Shown: positions 53,118-63,294, numbered from the stretch's first letter. The stretch: 64,000 nucleotides of DNA from an uncultured Litoreibacter sp. (GCA_947504205.1 CANNGL010000003.1:682001-746000); one strand, 5' to 3'. Notes: generated by a model from the sequence alone, not told the origin. Translations and numbers: made by a program.

Positions 53118-56100
53118 ATGACCTCGACGATGGCACTGGAAAAGACATTCAACGCGGCTGAAGCCGAAGACCGCCTCTACAAGGCTTGGGAAGACGCAGG
53201 TTGCTTCAAAGCGGGCGCGAATGCGTCGCGAACCGAGACCTATTCGATCATGATCCCGCCGCCCAATGTGACGGGTTCTCTGCATATGGGTCATGCCTTC
53301 AACAATACGTTGCAGGACATCCTGATCCGCTGGCACCGAATGCGCGGCTTCGACACGCTCTGGCAGCCCGGCACTGACCATGCAGGCATCGCCACACAGA
53401 TGGTGACCGAACGCGAAATGGCCGCCAATCAGGAACCGTCGCGCGCAGAGATGGGTCGCGAGGAGTTCGAAAAGCGCGTCTGGCAGCAGAAGATCAAATC
53501 GCGCGGCACCATCATCGGCCAACTCAAGCGTCTTGGCGCGTCTTGCGACTGGTCTCGCGAAGCCTTCACCATGTCCGGCGCGCCGTCAGCGCCCGAAGGC
53601 GAAGAGGGCAACTTCCACGATGCCGTCATCAAGGTCTTTGTGGAGATGTACAACAAGGGTCTGATCTATCGCGGCAAGCGACTGGTCAATTGGGATCCGC
53701 ATTTCGAGACGGCCATTTCCGACCTTGAGGTCGAGAATATCGAGGTCGCAGGCCATATGTGGCACTTCAAGTATCCGCTCGCGGGTGGTGCGACCTACGA
53801 ATATGTCGAAAAGGACGAGGACGGGAATATCACGCTGAAAGAGCAGCGGGATTATATTTCCATCGCCACGACCCGGCCCGAAACCATGCTGGGCGACGGG
53901 GCCGTTGCCGTGCATCCCGATGATGAACGCTACGCGCCTATCGTTGGCAAGCTTTGCGAAATACCGGTTGGCCCGAAAGAGCACCGCCGCCTGATCCCGA
54001 TCATCACCGATCAGTATCCCGACCCCGACTTCGGCTCCGGCGCTGTGAAGATCACCGGCGCGCACGACTTTAACGACTACGAGGTCGCCAAGCGTGGCGG
54101 TATCCCGATGTATCGCCTGATGGACACGAAAGGTGCGATGCGCGCCGACGGTGCACCCTATGCGGAGATGGCAGACGTTGCCATGGCTGTTGCCAAGGGT
54201 GAGCGGGAGTTGAGCGAGGCCGAGGCCGACACGATCAACCTCGTCCCCGATGATTTGCGCGGGCTTGACCGATTCGAGGCGCGCAAGAAGGTGGTCGAGC
54301 AGATCACCTCCGAGGGTCTGGCCGTCATGGTCTCCGTTCCGGTCATCGATCCGGAAGACGGGCAGGAAAGCGCCCGCCTTGATCCTTTCGTTGAAAACAA
54401 ACCGATCATGCAGCCCTTTGGCGACCGCTCGAAGGTCGTGATTGAGCCGATGCTGACCGATCAGTGGTTCGTCGACACGGACCAGATCGTCGGCCCCGCG
54501 CTCGACGCAGTCAAAGATGGCACCGTCAAGATCCTGCCCGAGAGCGGGGAGAAGACCTATTACCACTGGCTGGAAAACATCGAGCCTTGGTGCATCTCCC
54601 GCCAGCTCTGGTGGGGGCATCAGATTCCGGTTTGGTATGGGCCTAAAATTTTGGATTCATCCAAACCCCATGGGGATTCAGCGCGTTATATTCAGAAGTC
54701 AAAACAAGCGGATGGCATCACGCTGCTTCATCAGGAGATCGAAGTATTTTGCGCTGCTAATGAGGACGATCTCCAGATCATCGCCAATGAGTATTATGGC
54801 ACTGATATTGTAATCGGAAACAAAGAAGAGATTTTTGCTCTTCCTGAGGTAGCCAATGCACCGACAAAGTTTATGGAAGGCGTCCAGCTTGGTGGGCCAA
54901 TCGCCCTCTATCGCGACCCCGACGTTCTCGACACATGGTTCTCCTCAGGCCTTTGGCCGATCGGCACGCTTGGCTGGCCCGAGCAAACCGAAGAACTCCA
55001 GAAATACTTCCCGACCTCCACGCTCGTCACCGGGCAGGACATTCTGTTCTTCTGGGTCGCCCGCATGATGATGATGCAATATGCCGTCGTCGGTGAACGG
55101 CCGTTCGATACCGTCTACCTCCACGGCCTCGTCCGCGACGCCAAAGGCAAGAAGATGTCGAAATCCACCGGCAACGTCATCGACCCGCTGGAGATCATCG
55201 ACGAATACGGCGCAGACGCCCTGCGGTTCTCGTCCGCAGCGATGGCGGCTCTTGGTGGCGTGCTGAAACTCGATATGGAGCGGATCAAAGGCTACCGGAA
55301 TTTCGGCACGAAGCTCTGGAACGCTGTCCGCTTCGCCGAGATGAACGAGGTTTACGCCAGTGCGCCGCCCACGGACACACCGGTTGCGCAGCAAACCGTG
55401 AACCGCTGGATCTTGGGCGAGACGGCGAAGGTGCGCGAAGTGGTCGATCAGGCGATGGACGCACATCGGTTCAACGATGCGGCCAATGCGCTCTACGCCT
55501 TTGTCTGGGGCAAGGTTTGTGATTGGTATGTCGAGTTTTCCAAGCCGCTGCTGATGGATGGCGCAGACGATGTGAAGCAGGAAACCCGCGCGACGATGGC
55601 ATGGGTGCTGGACCAATGCATGGTCCTGCTGCATCCGATCATGCCCTTCATCACCGAAGAACTGTGGCAGGTCACCGCCACCCGCGACAAGATGCTGGTA
55701 CATGCGGATTGGCCAACCTACGGCGCGGAGCTTGTCGAAGACGCCGCCGACCGCGAGATGAACTGGGTCATTTACCTGATCGAGGCCGTTCGCTCTGCGC
55801 GCGGCGAAATGCATGTGCCCGCCGGGTTGAAGGTGCCTTTGGTTCAGGTCGATCTCGATGACGCTGGCAAGGCGGCGTTCAAAGCGAACGAGGCGTTGAT
55901 CCTGAAGCTTGCCCGGATTGACTCTGTGTCAGAAGGCGAAGCGCCCAAAGGGTCGGTTTCGATTCCGGTTCCGGGTGGAAGCTTTGCCCTGCCATTGGCC
56001 GGGATCATCGATATCGACGAAGAAAAAGCCCGTCTGGAAAAGACCCTTGGGAAACTTGCCAAAGAGCTTGGTGGTCTGCGCGGCCGCCTCAACAATCCGA

Positions 56101-56219
56101 AATTCGTCGAAAGCGCACCTGCGGATGTGGTAGAAGAGGCCAAGGCCAATCTTGCCGCCCGCGAATCCGAAGAAGCGAAGATCGTGGCGGCTCTGGAGCG
56201 ACTGAAAGAGGTTTCATGA
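53118..56219 (+). CDS. valS: valyl-tRNA synthetase
   Basis: Class I aminoacyl-tRNA synthetase of 1033 residues. The HIGH motif is [20 protein letters not shown] is [11 protein letters not shown], and the catalytic [11 protein letters not shown] and [10 protein letters not shown] are present; the editing domain spans roughly residues 190-400, and a C-terminal coiled coil closes the protein. Between WYGP (about residue 507) and DPDVLDTWF (about 600) there is an unusually long, AT-richer insertion. ATG 53118 directly follows AAAGG; ATG 53130 (MALEKTF) is an alternative with better spacing. It overlaps the next gene by four bases. Confidence 0.96.
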   Translation: MTSTMALEKTFNAAEAEDRLYKAWEDAGCFKAGANASRTETYSIMIPPPNVTGSLHMGHAFNNTLQDILIRWHRMRGFDTLWQPGTDHAGIATQMVTEREMAANQEPSRAEMGREEFEKRVWQQKIKSRGTIIGQLKRLGASCDWSREAFTMSGAPSAPEGEEGNFHDAVIKVFVEMYNKGLIYRGKRLVNWDPHFETAISDLEVENIEVAGHMWHFKYPLAGGATYEYVEKDEDGNITLKEQRDYISIATTRPETMLGDGAVAVHPDDERYAPIVGKLCEIPVGPKEHRRLIPIITDQYPDPDFGSGAVKITGAHDFNDYEVAKRGGIPMYRLMDTKGAMRADGAPYAEMADVAMAVAKGERELSEAEADTINLVPDDLRGLDRFEARKKVVEQITSEGLAVMVSVPVIDPEDGQESARLDPFVENKPIMQPFGDRSKVVIEPMLTDQWFVDTDQIVGPALDAVKDGTVKILPESGEKTYYHWLENIEPWCISRQLWWGHQIPVWYGPKILDSSKPHGDSARYIQKSKQADGITLLHQEIEVFCAANEDDLQIIANEYYGTDIVIGNKEEIFALPEVANAPTKFMEGVQLGGPIALYRDPDVLDTWFSSGLWPIGTLGWPEQTEELQKYFPTSTLVTGQDILFFWVARMMMMQYAVVGERPFDTVYLHGLVRDAKGKKMSKSTGNVIDPLEIIDEYGADALRFSSAAMAALGGVLKLDMERIKGYRNFGTKLWNAVRFAEMNEVYASAPPTDTPVAQQTVNRWILGETAKVREVVDQAMDAHRFNDAANALYAFVWGKVCDWYVEFSKPLLMDGADDVKQETRATMAWVLDQCMVLLHPIMPFITEELWQVTATRDKMLVHADWPTYGAELVEDAADREMNWVIYLIEAVRSARGEMHVPAGLKVPLVQVDLDDAGKAAFKANEALILKLARIDSVSEGEAPKGSVSIPVPGGSFALPLAGIIDIDEEKARLEKTLGKLAKELGGLRGRLNNPKFVESAPADVVEEAKANLAARESEEAKIVAALERLKEVS

Positions 56220-56560
56220 TCCGTTTCGCCATCGCATTTCTGTTTGCGGCAACGCCGCTCTGGGCAACTGCTGACGGCCCGGATTTCTGGCAGGTGACGG
56301 GCGTTGCATCCAACGACGTCTTGAATATGCGGATGGGGCCGGGCGCGGATTACATGATCCTTGATGTGCTCGCCTATAACGAGCGTCGGATCAAAGCCGT
56401 TGTCTGTGTGCCAACACTAGATGATGGCGACTATTTTGCCTTGACGGAAGCGGAGCGCGCCGACATCACGAAACTGCCGCGCTGGTGCTACGTGCGGACA
56501 GAAGATTTGCGCGACGGCTGGGTCAATATGCGCTTCATGGAAGAAGATTCAGGCCTATAG
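56216..56560 (+). CDS. exported SH3-like domain protein
   Basis: Exported protein of 114 residues with a signal peptide ([18 protein letters not shown]) and a bacterial SH3 domain: [20 protein letters not shown] and [19 protein letters not shown]. Two cysteines (VVCVPT, RWCYV) may form a disulfide. Such domains often bind cell-wall peptides. The start overlaps the valS stop by four bases (ATGA), which is an odd partnership but indicates co-translation. Confidence 0.85.
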   Translation: MIRFAIAFLFAATPLWATADGPDFWQVTGVASNDVLNMRMGPGADYMILDVLAYNERRIKAVVCVPTLDDGDYFALTEAERADITKLPRWCYVRTEDLRDGWVNMRFMEEDSGL

Positions 56561-56581
56561 ATCGGCTTCACCGCCTCGGCT

Positions 56582-57349
56582 CTATTTTTTCGCCATACCA
56601 CGGGCAATCGCAGCCATCTGATCGGGTTTCCCTATCAGCGCTGCTTGCTCCTTGGCTTCGGCCATCAAAACCTCGGCACGCTCGGCGGTTTCCGCTGTTG
56701 CGATCAGGCGCTTGGCCGCCCGCATGGCGCTTGGGCTCTGTTCAGCGATTGTCTTGGCAAGCTCTTGTGCCCGCACCATAGGATCGTCAGCCATTTCGGT
56801 GATCAGGCCCGCGTTCATCGCATCCGGAGCCTCAAGCACCTCTGCCGTATAAATAATCCGGCGCAGCACATCGCTGCGGACAAGGTCAGGCAGAAGCACC
56901 ATGCCACCCATGTCTGGAACCAATCCCCATTTCATCTCCATCACGGATAGCTTTGTGTCTGGGGCGGCAATCCGGATATCGGCGCCCAAGGCAAGCTGCA
57001 TTCCCGCGCCGAAACAGACACCGTGCAAGGCCGCGATGACCGGCACCTCAAGCGCGCGCCACGCCAGCGAAAACTCCTGAAACCGGTTCGCATCCCCGTG
57101 GGTGCGTTTCACGATCAACTCATCTATGTCCTGACCGACCAGGCCTGACATGGCCATCAGATCAATGCCCGCGCAAAAGGCCCGACCCTCACCTGAGAGG
57201 AGCACGCAATTGATCTCGGCTCCACGCAACGCATGGGCGGCCGCAATAATGTCGTCAATCATCTCAAGTGAAATTGCATTCATCTTGTCCGGGCGGGACA
57301 GGGTGACATGGGCGATCTTGTCGGAGATTTCGGTGCGGATCAGGGTCAT
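56582..57349 (-). CDS. enoyl-CoA hydratase/crotonase family protein
   Basis: Crotonase-fold protein of 255 residues. The oxyanion-hole motif AFCAGIDLMAMSGL and AALHGVCFGAGMQLALGADI are present, and MKWGLVPDMGGMVLLP follows, with an Asp where many hydratases have a catalytic Glu. The exact acyl-CoA reaction cannot be fixed. The track's length and start (57349, ATG) suit the family. No fatty-acid genes are adjacent. Confidence 0.9.
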   Translation of the reverse strand: MTLIRTEISDKIAHVTLSRPDKMNAISLEMIDDIIAAAHALRGAEINCVLLSGEGRAFCAGIDLMAMSGLVGQDIDELIVKRTHGDANRFQEFSLAWRALEVPVIAALHGVCFGAGMQLALGADIRIAAPDTKLSVMEMKWGLVPDMGGMVLLPDLVRSDVLRRIIYTAEVLEAPDAMNAGLITEMADDPMVRAQELAKTIAEQSPSAMRAAKRLIATAETAERAEVLMAEAKEQAALIGKPDQMAAIARGMAKK

Positions 57350-57387
57350 ATCGACAGGCTAAGCACCGTACGTCGGTCTGACCAGCG

Positions 57388-57549
57388 TTACCTTACGACG
57401 CGTTCTACGGCGCGCATCATGCCAAGGCCCTTGTCGAAGACCAGTTCAAGGATCACCTTGGGCTTGGCCCGGGCGATCTGGGGCAGATGCCTGGCAGTTC
57501 CGGCGGCGATACTGGCCGCAATGAAGCCGCGGCGGGTAAGTTCCGGCAT
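57388..57549 (-). CDS. 53-residue protein with twin-arginine signal-like N-terminus
   Basis: Small gene absent from the ORF track. The product begins MPELTRRGFIAASIAAGTA, a convincing twin-arginine signal (RRGFIAAS plus a hydrophobic stretch), and ends with KVILELVFDKGLGMMRAVER. AAGGAGGG, close to the ideal ribosome site, stands six bases before the ATG on the minus strand. There is no room for a typical folded Tat substrate, so this may be a remnant, a microprotein, or an exported regulator. Its stop lies 38 bases before the crotonase gene on the same strand. Confidence 0.6.
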   Translation of the reverse strand: MPELTRRGFIAASIAAGTARHLPQIARAKPKVILELVFDKGLGMMRAVERVVR

Positions 57550-57646
57550 GCGGACCCTCCTTACTTGCGAATAGTTTTCATATGGGGTCGTAGACGCTTT
57601 CGATCAAGCCTTGCACCGGCGCAGCGCTTTGTCTTTGATGCGCAGC

Positions 57647-58759
57647 ATGACAAATCCTCGCCTGACCCCGCTCGCTGATACGCTGCCTGCCGCAGTTCCT
57701 TTCGTTGGTCCCGAAGCGCAGGAACGCGCGCGTGGGGCCGCGTTCGAGGCCCGGCTTGGGGCGAATGAAAGCGTCTTCGGGCCATCACCGAAGGTGATCG
57801 AGGCGATGTCCAAAGCGGCTGCAGATACATGGATGTATGGCGACCCTGAAAACCACGATCTGGTCCAGGCGCTTGCCAGCCATCATGGCGTGCTAGCCGA
57901 GAACATCATGGTAGGTGAGGGTATCGACGGCTTGTTGGGGTATGTGGTGCGGCTGTTTGTCGGTCCGGGTGATGCGGTGGTCACCTCTGACGGTGCTTAT
58001 CCGACCTTCAACTACCATGTGGCCGGGTATGGTGGCACGTTGCACAAAGTGCCTTATCGCAATGATATGGAAGATATCGAGGCCCTACTTGAAACTGCGA
58101 CCGACAGGCAGGCCAAGCTGATCTATCTGGCAAACCCAGACAATCCGATGGGAACATGGCACGAAGCGCGCGTCATCGAAGAGATGGTGACGCGGATACC
58201 CGACGGGACGCTATTGGTGTTGGACGAAGCCTATGTGGACACCGCGCCCGACGGCACGGCGCCCAATATCGCAATTGATCAGACCAATGTGCTGCGCATG
58301 CGCACCTTTTCGAAGGCTTACGGCATGGCGGGTGCCCGGGTGGGCTACGCGCTTGGCGCGGCAGAGTTGACGCAGGCCTTCAACAAAATCCGGAACCATT
58401 TCGGGATGAGCCGCGTGTCACAGGCCGGTGCGCTGGCGGCCCTCACCGATCAGGCTTATTTGAACAAGACCAAGGCAAAGATCGCAGCGGCGCGTGAAAG
58501 AATTTGTAAAATCGCGGAGGCCAATGGTTTGACGCCACTGCCATCGGCAACAAATTTCGTGACGATTGACTGTGGTCGGGACGGTGATTTTGCACGTGCT
58601 GTTCTGGCAGAGATGGTGGCGCTGGGGATTTTTGTTCGCATGCCCTTTGTCGCGCCGCAGGATCGCTGCATTCGGATAAGCTGTAGTGTGCCGTCCGATC
58701 TTGATCTCTTCGAGGAGGCTCTTCCAAAGGCGTTGGCTGCCGCCCGCGCGAAAAAGTAA
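57647..58759 (+). CDS. PLP-dependent aminotransferase (HisC-like, class I/II)
   Basis: Fold-type I aminotransferase of 370 residues related to histidinol-phosphate aminotransferase. The PLP lysine is in RMRTFSKAYGMAGARVGYAL, the Asp-Tyr pair in LVLDEAYVDTA, and NPDNPMGTW binds the cofactor phosphate side. It sits 47 kb from the his genes and its substrate could be another aromatic or imidazole amino acid. Start ATG 57647 (MTNPRLTPL) or ATG 57638; the track start at 57611 is less likely. Confidence 0.88.
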   Translation: MTNPRLTPLADTLPAAVPFVGPEAQERARGAAFEARLGANESVFGPSPKVIEAMSKAAADTWMYGDPENHDLVQALASHHGVLAENIMVGEGIDGLLGYVVRLFVGPGDAVVTSDGAYPTFNYHVAGYGGTLHKVPYRNDMEDIEALLETATDRQAKLIYLANPDNPMGTWHEARVIEEMVTRIPDGTLLVLDEAYVDTAPDGTAPNIAIDQTNVLRMRTFSKAYGMAGARVGYALGAAELTQAFNKIRNHFGMSRVSQAGALAALTDQAYLNKTKAKIAAARERICKIAEANGLTPLPSATNFVTIDCGRDGDFARAVLAEMVALGIFVRMPFVAPQDRCIRISCSVPSDLDLFEEALPKALAAARAKK

Positions 58760-58817
58760 CTGGCAATTTGGCATCTGCGCGTTACGCTTCTGGGCGATGT
58801 AACCAAAGCTGCCGCCC

Positions 58818-58994
58818 ATGCCAGACCCACACAGACGACAAGTGGAAGACTACACCAATCCGTTTCTTGTGATGGCGGGTGTAACGGTTTTTATTGGTTT
58901 GTTCTTACTCTGGGCGCCGTTTGGCTATCTGGCATCGATCGTGTCAGGCTACGCCCTCCACCTGCTCATCAACAGACTTCCACGTCGCAACTGA
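58818..58994 (+). CDS. 58-residue membrane protein
   Basis: Small ORF absent from the track. The product starts MPDPHRRQVEDYTNPF, has one or two hydrophobic segments (FLVMAGVTVFIGLFLLWAPF and YLASIVSGYALHLL) and ends with a basic tail (NRLPRRN). It has no strong ribosome site, but the amphipathic start, hydrophobic core and positive C-terminus look like a real small membrane protein. It lies between two aminotransferase genes on opposite strands. Confidence 0.55.
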   Translation: MPDPHRRQVEDYTNPFLVMAGVTVFIGLFLLWAPFGYLASIVSGYALHLLINRLPRRN

Positions 58995-59026
58995 CTTTCG
59001 CCTTCTTGGCGGAGCGTTCAGTCTTG

Positions 59027-60223
59027 TTATTCCGCGCAAATCTTGGCGGCGGCTGCAAGTGCGCCACTGCCATGCGGAATGTCCAACGCTGTCAGGCCTG
59101 CTTCGATAGCGCCAAGCGTGCCAAGCATCATATGTGTGTTCACATGCCCCATATGCCCAACCCGAAAGAAACCATCGGCGTTCGGATCGTCTTGGGTCGA
59201 CATGCCGAGACCTATGCCCAGCGTGACACCCGCCTCGTTTGTTAGCCAGTTGCGCAGGTTGACACCGTTGGGGGCTCCAATCCGAACTGCTGTTACCGCG
59301 TTTGAGCGATGCGCCCGTTCGACCATGTTCAGTTCAACTGGACCGTCCTCGGACCATGCCTCAAATGCCGCCCAAACCGCGCGGGCGAGCTGTGCATGAC
59401 GTGCCCAGACGGCTTCTAGGCCTTCTTCCTTCAGGATCATGTCGAGAGCAACGCGTAGACCGAAAATATGCTGGGTCGGCGCTGTGCCGCAGTGATACTG
59501 GTAATAGACCTCGGGATTGCTGCGCGGCTCCCAATCCCAGTAACTCGACACCCGCTCCACCTGAGAGCGGCGCTTCTGGGCGCGGTCATTGAAGAATACA
59601 AAACAGGTGCCCGCCGGAACCATCAGACCCTTCTGGCAGCCAGCCACCAGAATATCGACGCCCCAATCGTCCATCTGCATCTCGTCGCAGCCCAGACAGG
59701 CGATGGCGTCCACCATCAAAAGCGCCGGATGGCCAACGGCATCCAAGACTTTTCGCAAACCCGCGACATCGCTTTTGGCACTTGTGGCGGTATCCACCTG
59801 CACGGCCAATATGGCTTTTAGCTTGTGCTCTTTGTCGGCGCGTAACGCGGCTTCTACCTGATCAAGATCGATCGGGCTGCGGCGACCATGATCTATCACG
59901 TCGCAATCTACCCCGACGCGTCGCGCCATTTCGGCCCAGCCGTGGCTGAATTGCCCCGTGGCAGGCACCAGAACCCGATCACCTGGGTTCAGCACATTCA
60001 CCAGAGAGGCCTCCCATGCTGCATGACCATTGCCGATATACATCGCCAGATGCCCTTTGGTCCGCGCCACCGCTTTGAGGTCCGGGATCAGCGAGTGGGT
60101 CATCTCGATCAACTCGCCGGTATAGATATTGGGCGAGGGTCGGTGCATCGCCTGCAATACCCGCTCGGGCATCACGGAGGGACCGGGAATGGCGAGGGTA
60201 TGGCGGCCATTGGCAAGAGGCAT
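59027..60223 (-). CDS. class V PLP-dependent aminotransferase (alanine/serine-glyoxylate type)
   Basis: Aminotransferase class V protein of 398 residues. The PLP lysine is in LVAGCQKGLMVPAGTCFVFF and the Asp anchoring the ring in LLMVDAIACLGCDEM. The N-terminus (HTLAIPGPSVMPERVLQAM) and the Y(x)TG segment match the alanine/serine-glyoxylate aminotransferase group, used in glyoxylate or serine-cycle metabolism. AAGGA precedes the ATG at seven bases. No serine-cycle genes are adjacent, so the amino donor is not fixed. Confidence 0.88.
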   Translation of the reverse strand: MPLANGRHTLAIPGPSVMPERVLQAMHRPSPNIYTGELIEMTHSLIPDLKAVARTKGHLAMYIGNGHAAWEASLVNVLNPGDRVLVPATGQFSHGWAEMARRVGVDCDVIDHGRRSPIDLDQVEAALRADKEHKLKAILAVQVDTATSAKSDVAGLRKVLDAVGHPALLMVDAIACLGCDEMQMDDWGVDILVAGCQKGLMVPAGTCFVFFNDRAQKRRSQVERVSSYWDWEPRSNPEVYYQYHCGTAPTQHIFGLRVALDMILKEEGLEAVWARHAQLARAVWAAFEAWSEDGPVELNMVERAHRSNAVTAVRIGAPNGVNLRNWLTNEAGVTLGIGLGMSTQDDPNADGFFRVGHMGHVNTHMMLGTLGAIEAGLTALDIPHGSGALAAAAKICAE

Positions 60224-60303
60224 TGAACTGTCCTTAAAATCGTCCGCCCAGAGGTAGGCCGCGCCCGGCGGCAGGTCAATTCCACGCGCCGTGATGGATC
60301 AGT

Positions 60304-60993
60304 TCACGATTTTTGATAAGACCTGACCAGATCGTTTGGGTCGGCGCCCAGAAAGTAGCGCGCGAGTGTGAGCAGATTGCGGGCGCCCCGTCTGACCCAG
60401 CCCTGTTCGACATACTTGTCCGCACTTGTATTGGCGACCGAAGCGAGCATGGTAATTTTGCCTTTCAAGGCGCGGGCGATGGAGACATCCTCCATCAGAG
60501 GCTGGTCCGGGTAGCCTCCGATATCATCGTAAAGTGTGCGAGAGATGAGAAGCCCCTGATCGCCGTAGGGAAGATCGAAGAGGCGGGTGCGCAGGTTGGC
60601 CCAGCCCGAGACCAGCAGTGGCGCGATGCCTTTGGCCCGAAAGCTCAAGCGAAACACGGCGGCGTCCGTGCTGTTCTGGATATGGGCGGCCACAGCCCCC
60701 GGCCAGTCGGGCGACAGATATGTGTCGGCGTGCAGGAACAACAACCAATCACCGCGCGCGGCAATAGCTCCGCGGGCCAATTGCCCACCACGCCCGGCAG
60801 GCCCGGTGATGAGCTCGGCGCCAGCCGCGTCCGCGACTTTGGCTGTCTCGTCATCGCTGCCGCCATCACTGATCACCACGTCCCTGATCAATCCAATCTC
60901 GACACCCGGAAGCAGTGCGTTCAGCGCAGCGGGCAGAGTGTCTGCCGCATTTCGCGTCGGCATGATTATGGAGATACGGGGAGGTCTGGACAT
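60304..60993 (-). CDS. family 2 glycosyltransferase (TIGR04283-like)
   Basis: GT2-fold transferase of 229 residues: RISIIMPTRNAADTLPAAL starts the nucleotide-binding domain, FLHADTYLSPDW is the DxD region and YGDQGLLISRTLYDDIGGYP is the acceptor loop. It closely resembles the TIGR04283 group, which is named from arsenosugar biosynthesis, but no arsenic gene or the usual TIGR04282 partner is nearby, so that role should not be assumed. GAGGG precedes the ATG. Confidence 0.9.
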   Translation of the reverse strand: MSRPPRISIIMPTRNAADTLPAALNALLPGVEIGLIRDVVISDGGSDDETAKVADAAGAELITGPAGRGGQLARGAIAARGDWLLFLHADTYLSPDWPGAVAAHIQNSTDAAVFRLSFRAKGIAPLLVSGWANLRTRLFDLPYGDQGLLISRTLYDDIGGYPDQPLMEDVSIARALKGKITMLASVANTSADKYVEQGWVRRGARNLLTLARYFLGADPNDLVRSYQKS

Positions 60994-61059
60994 GGGCCCT
61001 CTATGATCCGGTCGCCCACCGTCCTATATGACGAGAAACGCTGTGGCGAGGGCCCTATC

Positions 61060-61809
61060 ATGACGCAGTCTCGAAGCATTATCCGGATCACGGGCGAGGA
61101 TCGTATCGAATTCCTTCAAGGTCTGGTGACCAATGATCTGAGCAAGCTTGATCGCGGTTTGGTTTATGCGGCTTTGCTGACGCCCCAAGGTAAATATCTC
61201 TCTGACTTTTTCCTGTTCACCGATCCTTCGAACTCCGCGGCCATTCTGCTTGATACACACAGCGATCTGGCACCGGGCCTGCTGAAACGTCTGGGCTTTT
61301 ATCGCCTGCGCGCCAAGGTTGCGCTTGAAGAGACGGATATAGCGGTCCGGCGCGGCGTCAGTGATCCACCTCCGGGTGCGCTACGCGACCCGCGTCATGC
61401 TGATTTGGGCTGGCGGCTCTACGGGGCTACTGGTGACGACGATGGCAGCGATTTTGATGCGGTCCGGGTCAAACACTGTATCCCAGAGGCCTTGCGGGAA
61501 CTGATCCCTGACCAGACTTTCATCCTTGAAGCCGGGTTCGAGCGGATCAACGGCGTCGATTTCAAGAAGGGCTGCTATGTCGGTCAGGAAGTGACCGCGC
61601 GGATGAAGCACAAAACCGAGTTGCGAAAAGGCTTCGTCCGGGTAGGGCTGTCCAATCCGGTCCCAGAGGGTACGGAAGTCTTGGCTGACGGCCGCGCAGC
61701 CGGGAGGGTTTGCACTGTCGTAGGTAAGGAGGCCATCGCCTATCTCAGGCTTGACCGCGCGAAGGGGTCCCTGCGCGCGGGCGATGAACTGGTTATCTAT
61801 CCAGCGTAA
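61060..61809 (+). CDS. ygfZ: YgfZ/GcvT family folate-binding protein
   Basis: Protein of 249 residues of the YgfZ (CAF17-like) group, which uses tetrahydrofolate to support iron-sulfur cluster enzymes. The signature KGCYVGQEVTARMKHKTELR is present, with the single conserved cysteine. Start set at ATG 61060 (MTQSRSIIRITGEDRIEFL); the track's open frame continues upstream through 747 bases antisense to the glycosyltransferase gene and is not coding there. Confidence 0.92.
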   Translation: MTQSRSIIRITGEDRIEFLQGLVTNDLSKLDRGLVYAALLTPQGKYLSDFFLFTDPSNSAAILLDTHSDLAPGLLKRLGFYRLRAKVALEETDIAVRRGVSDPPPGALRDPRHADLGWRLYGATGDDDGSDFDAVRVKHCIPEALRELIPDQTFILEAGFERINGVDFKKGCYVGQEVTARMKHKTELRKGFVRVGLSNPVPEGTEVLADGRAAGRVCTVVGKEAIAYLRLDRAKGSLRAGDELVIYPA

Positions 61810-61810
61810 T

Positions 61811-63070
61811 TTAGGCGGCTGCGCTCAGCTTTGCCTCACGCGCAGCGATCTCTTCAATCGGCGCTTTGGCAATGATGTCATCGACATTCTCGAAATTGCG
61901 TAGCAACGCGCCTTTGCGCGTGAAAGTGGCGTAGTAGGGTGTCTTGTTCACCAGCACCAGCCAGCTCGACATCTGTGTTTCCGGCTTTTGTGCCCCATCG
62001 ACAGGGCTGAGCCCGTCAAGCTTGGCATCGTCTCCCAGTTGGGACAGCAAATGCTGCAGGGCAACTGGAGCTTTCAGATCCGCCGCCAACCCCGCGATTT
62101 TCGCACAGGACTGAGTGCTGGCCTCGCCTAACTTCTCGCCCACGCTGGGCGATTTGAATTGAGCCATTCGCCCGTCTGCGATTGCCGCTGACATCCCTTC
62201 CGCGTCCGAAAGATCGGGCATCTCGGGATTGTCGGGTTGGATCAAATCACGAATTTCAACGCGATCATCCAGCGTAAATGCGAATTTCTGGCCCTTGGCT
62301 GTTGCGGCGCGGAAGGCCATCGCCTTTTCACCGTCAAGGTCTTCATAGCTTCCATTGCCTAAATTCATCAGGACATTCGTCTGCCCGTCGCTTGCCACGG
62401 CTGTTGCGATGCCCAGCCAAAGGGGATCGGACATGCGGTGCTTGATATGATCGACCTGACGTTTTTCCATTCGAATGTCGCGATGTTCATTCAGCTTGGC
62501 GGTCTCGTTCATCGCGGCGCCATATGCCTCGTCAGAGACGAGGCGCAGGCCCTGCCAGCTTTGGATCCAAGCCTTGTTCAGGTCGGCCATCGGCGTTTTG
62601 CCTTCTACCGCGTAGAATTCGCTATCGAGCTTGTCGAGGTATTCATCGCGCCCGCCGCTGAAACCTGTTTGAGCCGCTGCCTTCTTCGGGTTCTTCTTCA
62701 CCCATTTGATCATCTTGCGCAGCGTCGCCAAATGCTCGTCAGCCCCCATCGCTTCAAGGCCCAGTTCGGCATTGCGCACAGTGAGCGGATAGTTCTGGCC
62801 CAAGTTGTGAATGAACTGGCTGTGGCCCCCGTTATTGACCTGAGCCAGGTAATAATCCGCGTGATAGCTTTGCAGGGCATGTTCAGGCAGTTCGGTTGGG
62901 TAAAACAACCCGACGCGCTGGATATCATTTACGAAATCCACCACGGCTGAGACCGCGTGCCAGCTTTCGCTTGAGTCCATGGCGGATTGCCGCATGACCA
63001 CTGCTTGCAACCGCTCTGCGGGAGCGGTCTTCGTCACAGCTGCCTTCTTTCGTTTGAATATGTTGAACAT
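61811..63070 (-). CDS. DUF4375 domain protein
   Basis: Protein of 419 residues with a DUF4375 (DMP19-like) domain in the N-terminal half; the stretch YYLAQVNNGGHSQFIHNLGQ is the family's recognisable segment. A Lys-rich start (FNIFKRKKAAVTK) precedes it. The C-terminal half is unrecognised (VDDIIAKAPIEEIAAREAKL). The start at 63070 (MFNIF) or 63082 (MGLKM) cannot be decided. Its stop is one base after ygfZ ends on the other strand. Function unknown. Confidence 0.8.
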   Translation of the reverse strand: MFNIFKRKKAAVTKTAPAERLQAVVMRQSAMDSSESWHAVSAVVDFVNDIQRVGLFYPTELPEHALQSYHADYYLAQVNNGGHSQFIHNLGQNYPLTVRNAELGLEAMGADEHLATLRKMIKWVKKNPKKAAAQTGFSGGRDEYLDKLDSEFYAVEGKTPMADLNKAWIQSWQGLRLVSDEAYGAAMNETAKLNEHRDIRMEKRQVDHIKHRMSDPLWLGIATAVASDGQTNVLMNLGNGSYEDLDGEKAMAFRAATAKGQKFAFTLDDRVEIRDLIQPDNPEMPDLSDAEGMSAAIADGRMAQFKSPSVGEKLGEASTQSCAKIAGLAADLKAPVALQHLLSQLGDDAKLDGLSPVDGAQKPETQMSSWLVLVNKTPYYATFTRKGALLRNFENVDDIIAKAPIEEIAAREAKLSAAA

Positions 63071-63294
63071 TTTAAGCCCCATTCATCTAAACTTCATAAT
63101 TGGGTGCGGAGCGTTCACAGGATTTAGTTCGAATCTGAGGCCGGTTTTGGGCAGTGTTGTGGCAAGTGGCGAGAAAAGCACAGTTGCCGAGGGTCGAAAC
63201 TGTCGGGAATATGTGCGCAATTGGCGCAATCGGCTATCTGATTTTCTGAGGCCGTTCTAACATCGAAACATCCAGCTTCAGGAGGCTCCTTCAA

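Noticed and set aside
54640-54905. Intein or mobile element in valS
   Set aside because: The inserted segment has no splice-junction Cys/His-Asn pattern, endonuclease motif or terminal repeats, and the frame simply continues.
60304-60993. Arsenosugar biosynthesis role for the glycosyltransferase
   Set aside because: The family name comes from other genomes; no arsM, arsenic methylation or radical-SAM partner gene is present here.
60313-61059. Long plus-strand open frame continuous with ygfZ, antisense to the glycosyltransferase gene
   Set aside because: The minus-strand frame has clear GT2 motifs; the plus-strand stretch has none, and the ygfZ family starts at MTQSRSIIRITGED.
63110-63160. 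Possible tRNA T-loop (agttcgaatc) before the aldehyde dehydrogenase gene
   Set aside because: No acceptor, D-arm or anticodon stems can be drawn around it.
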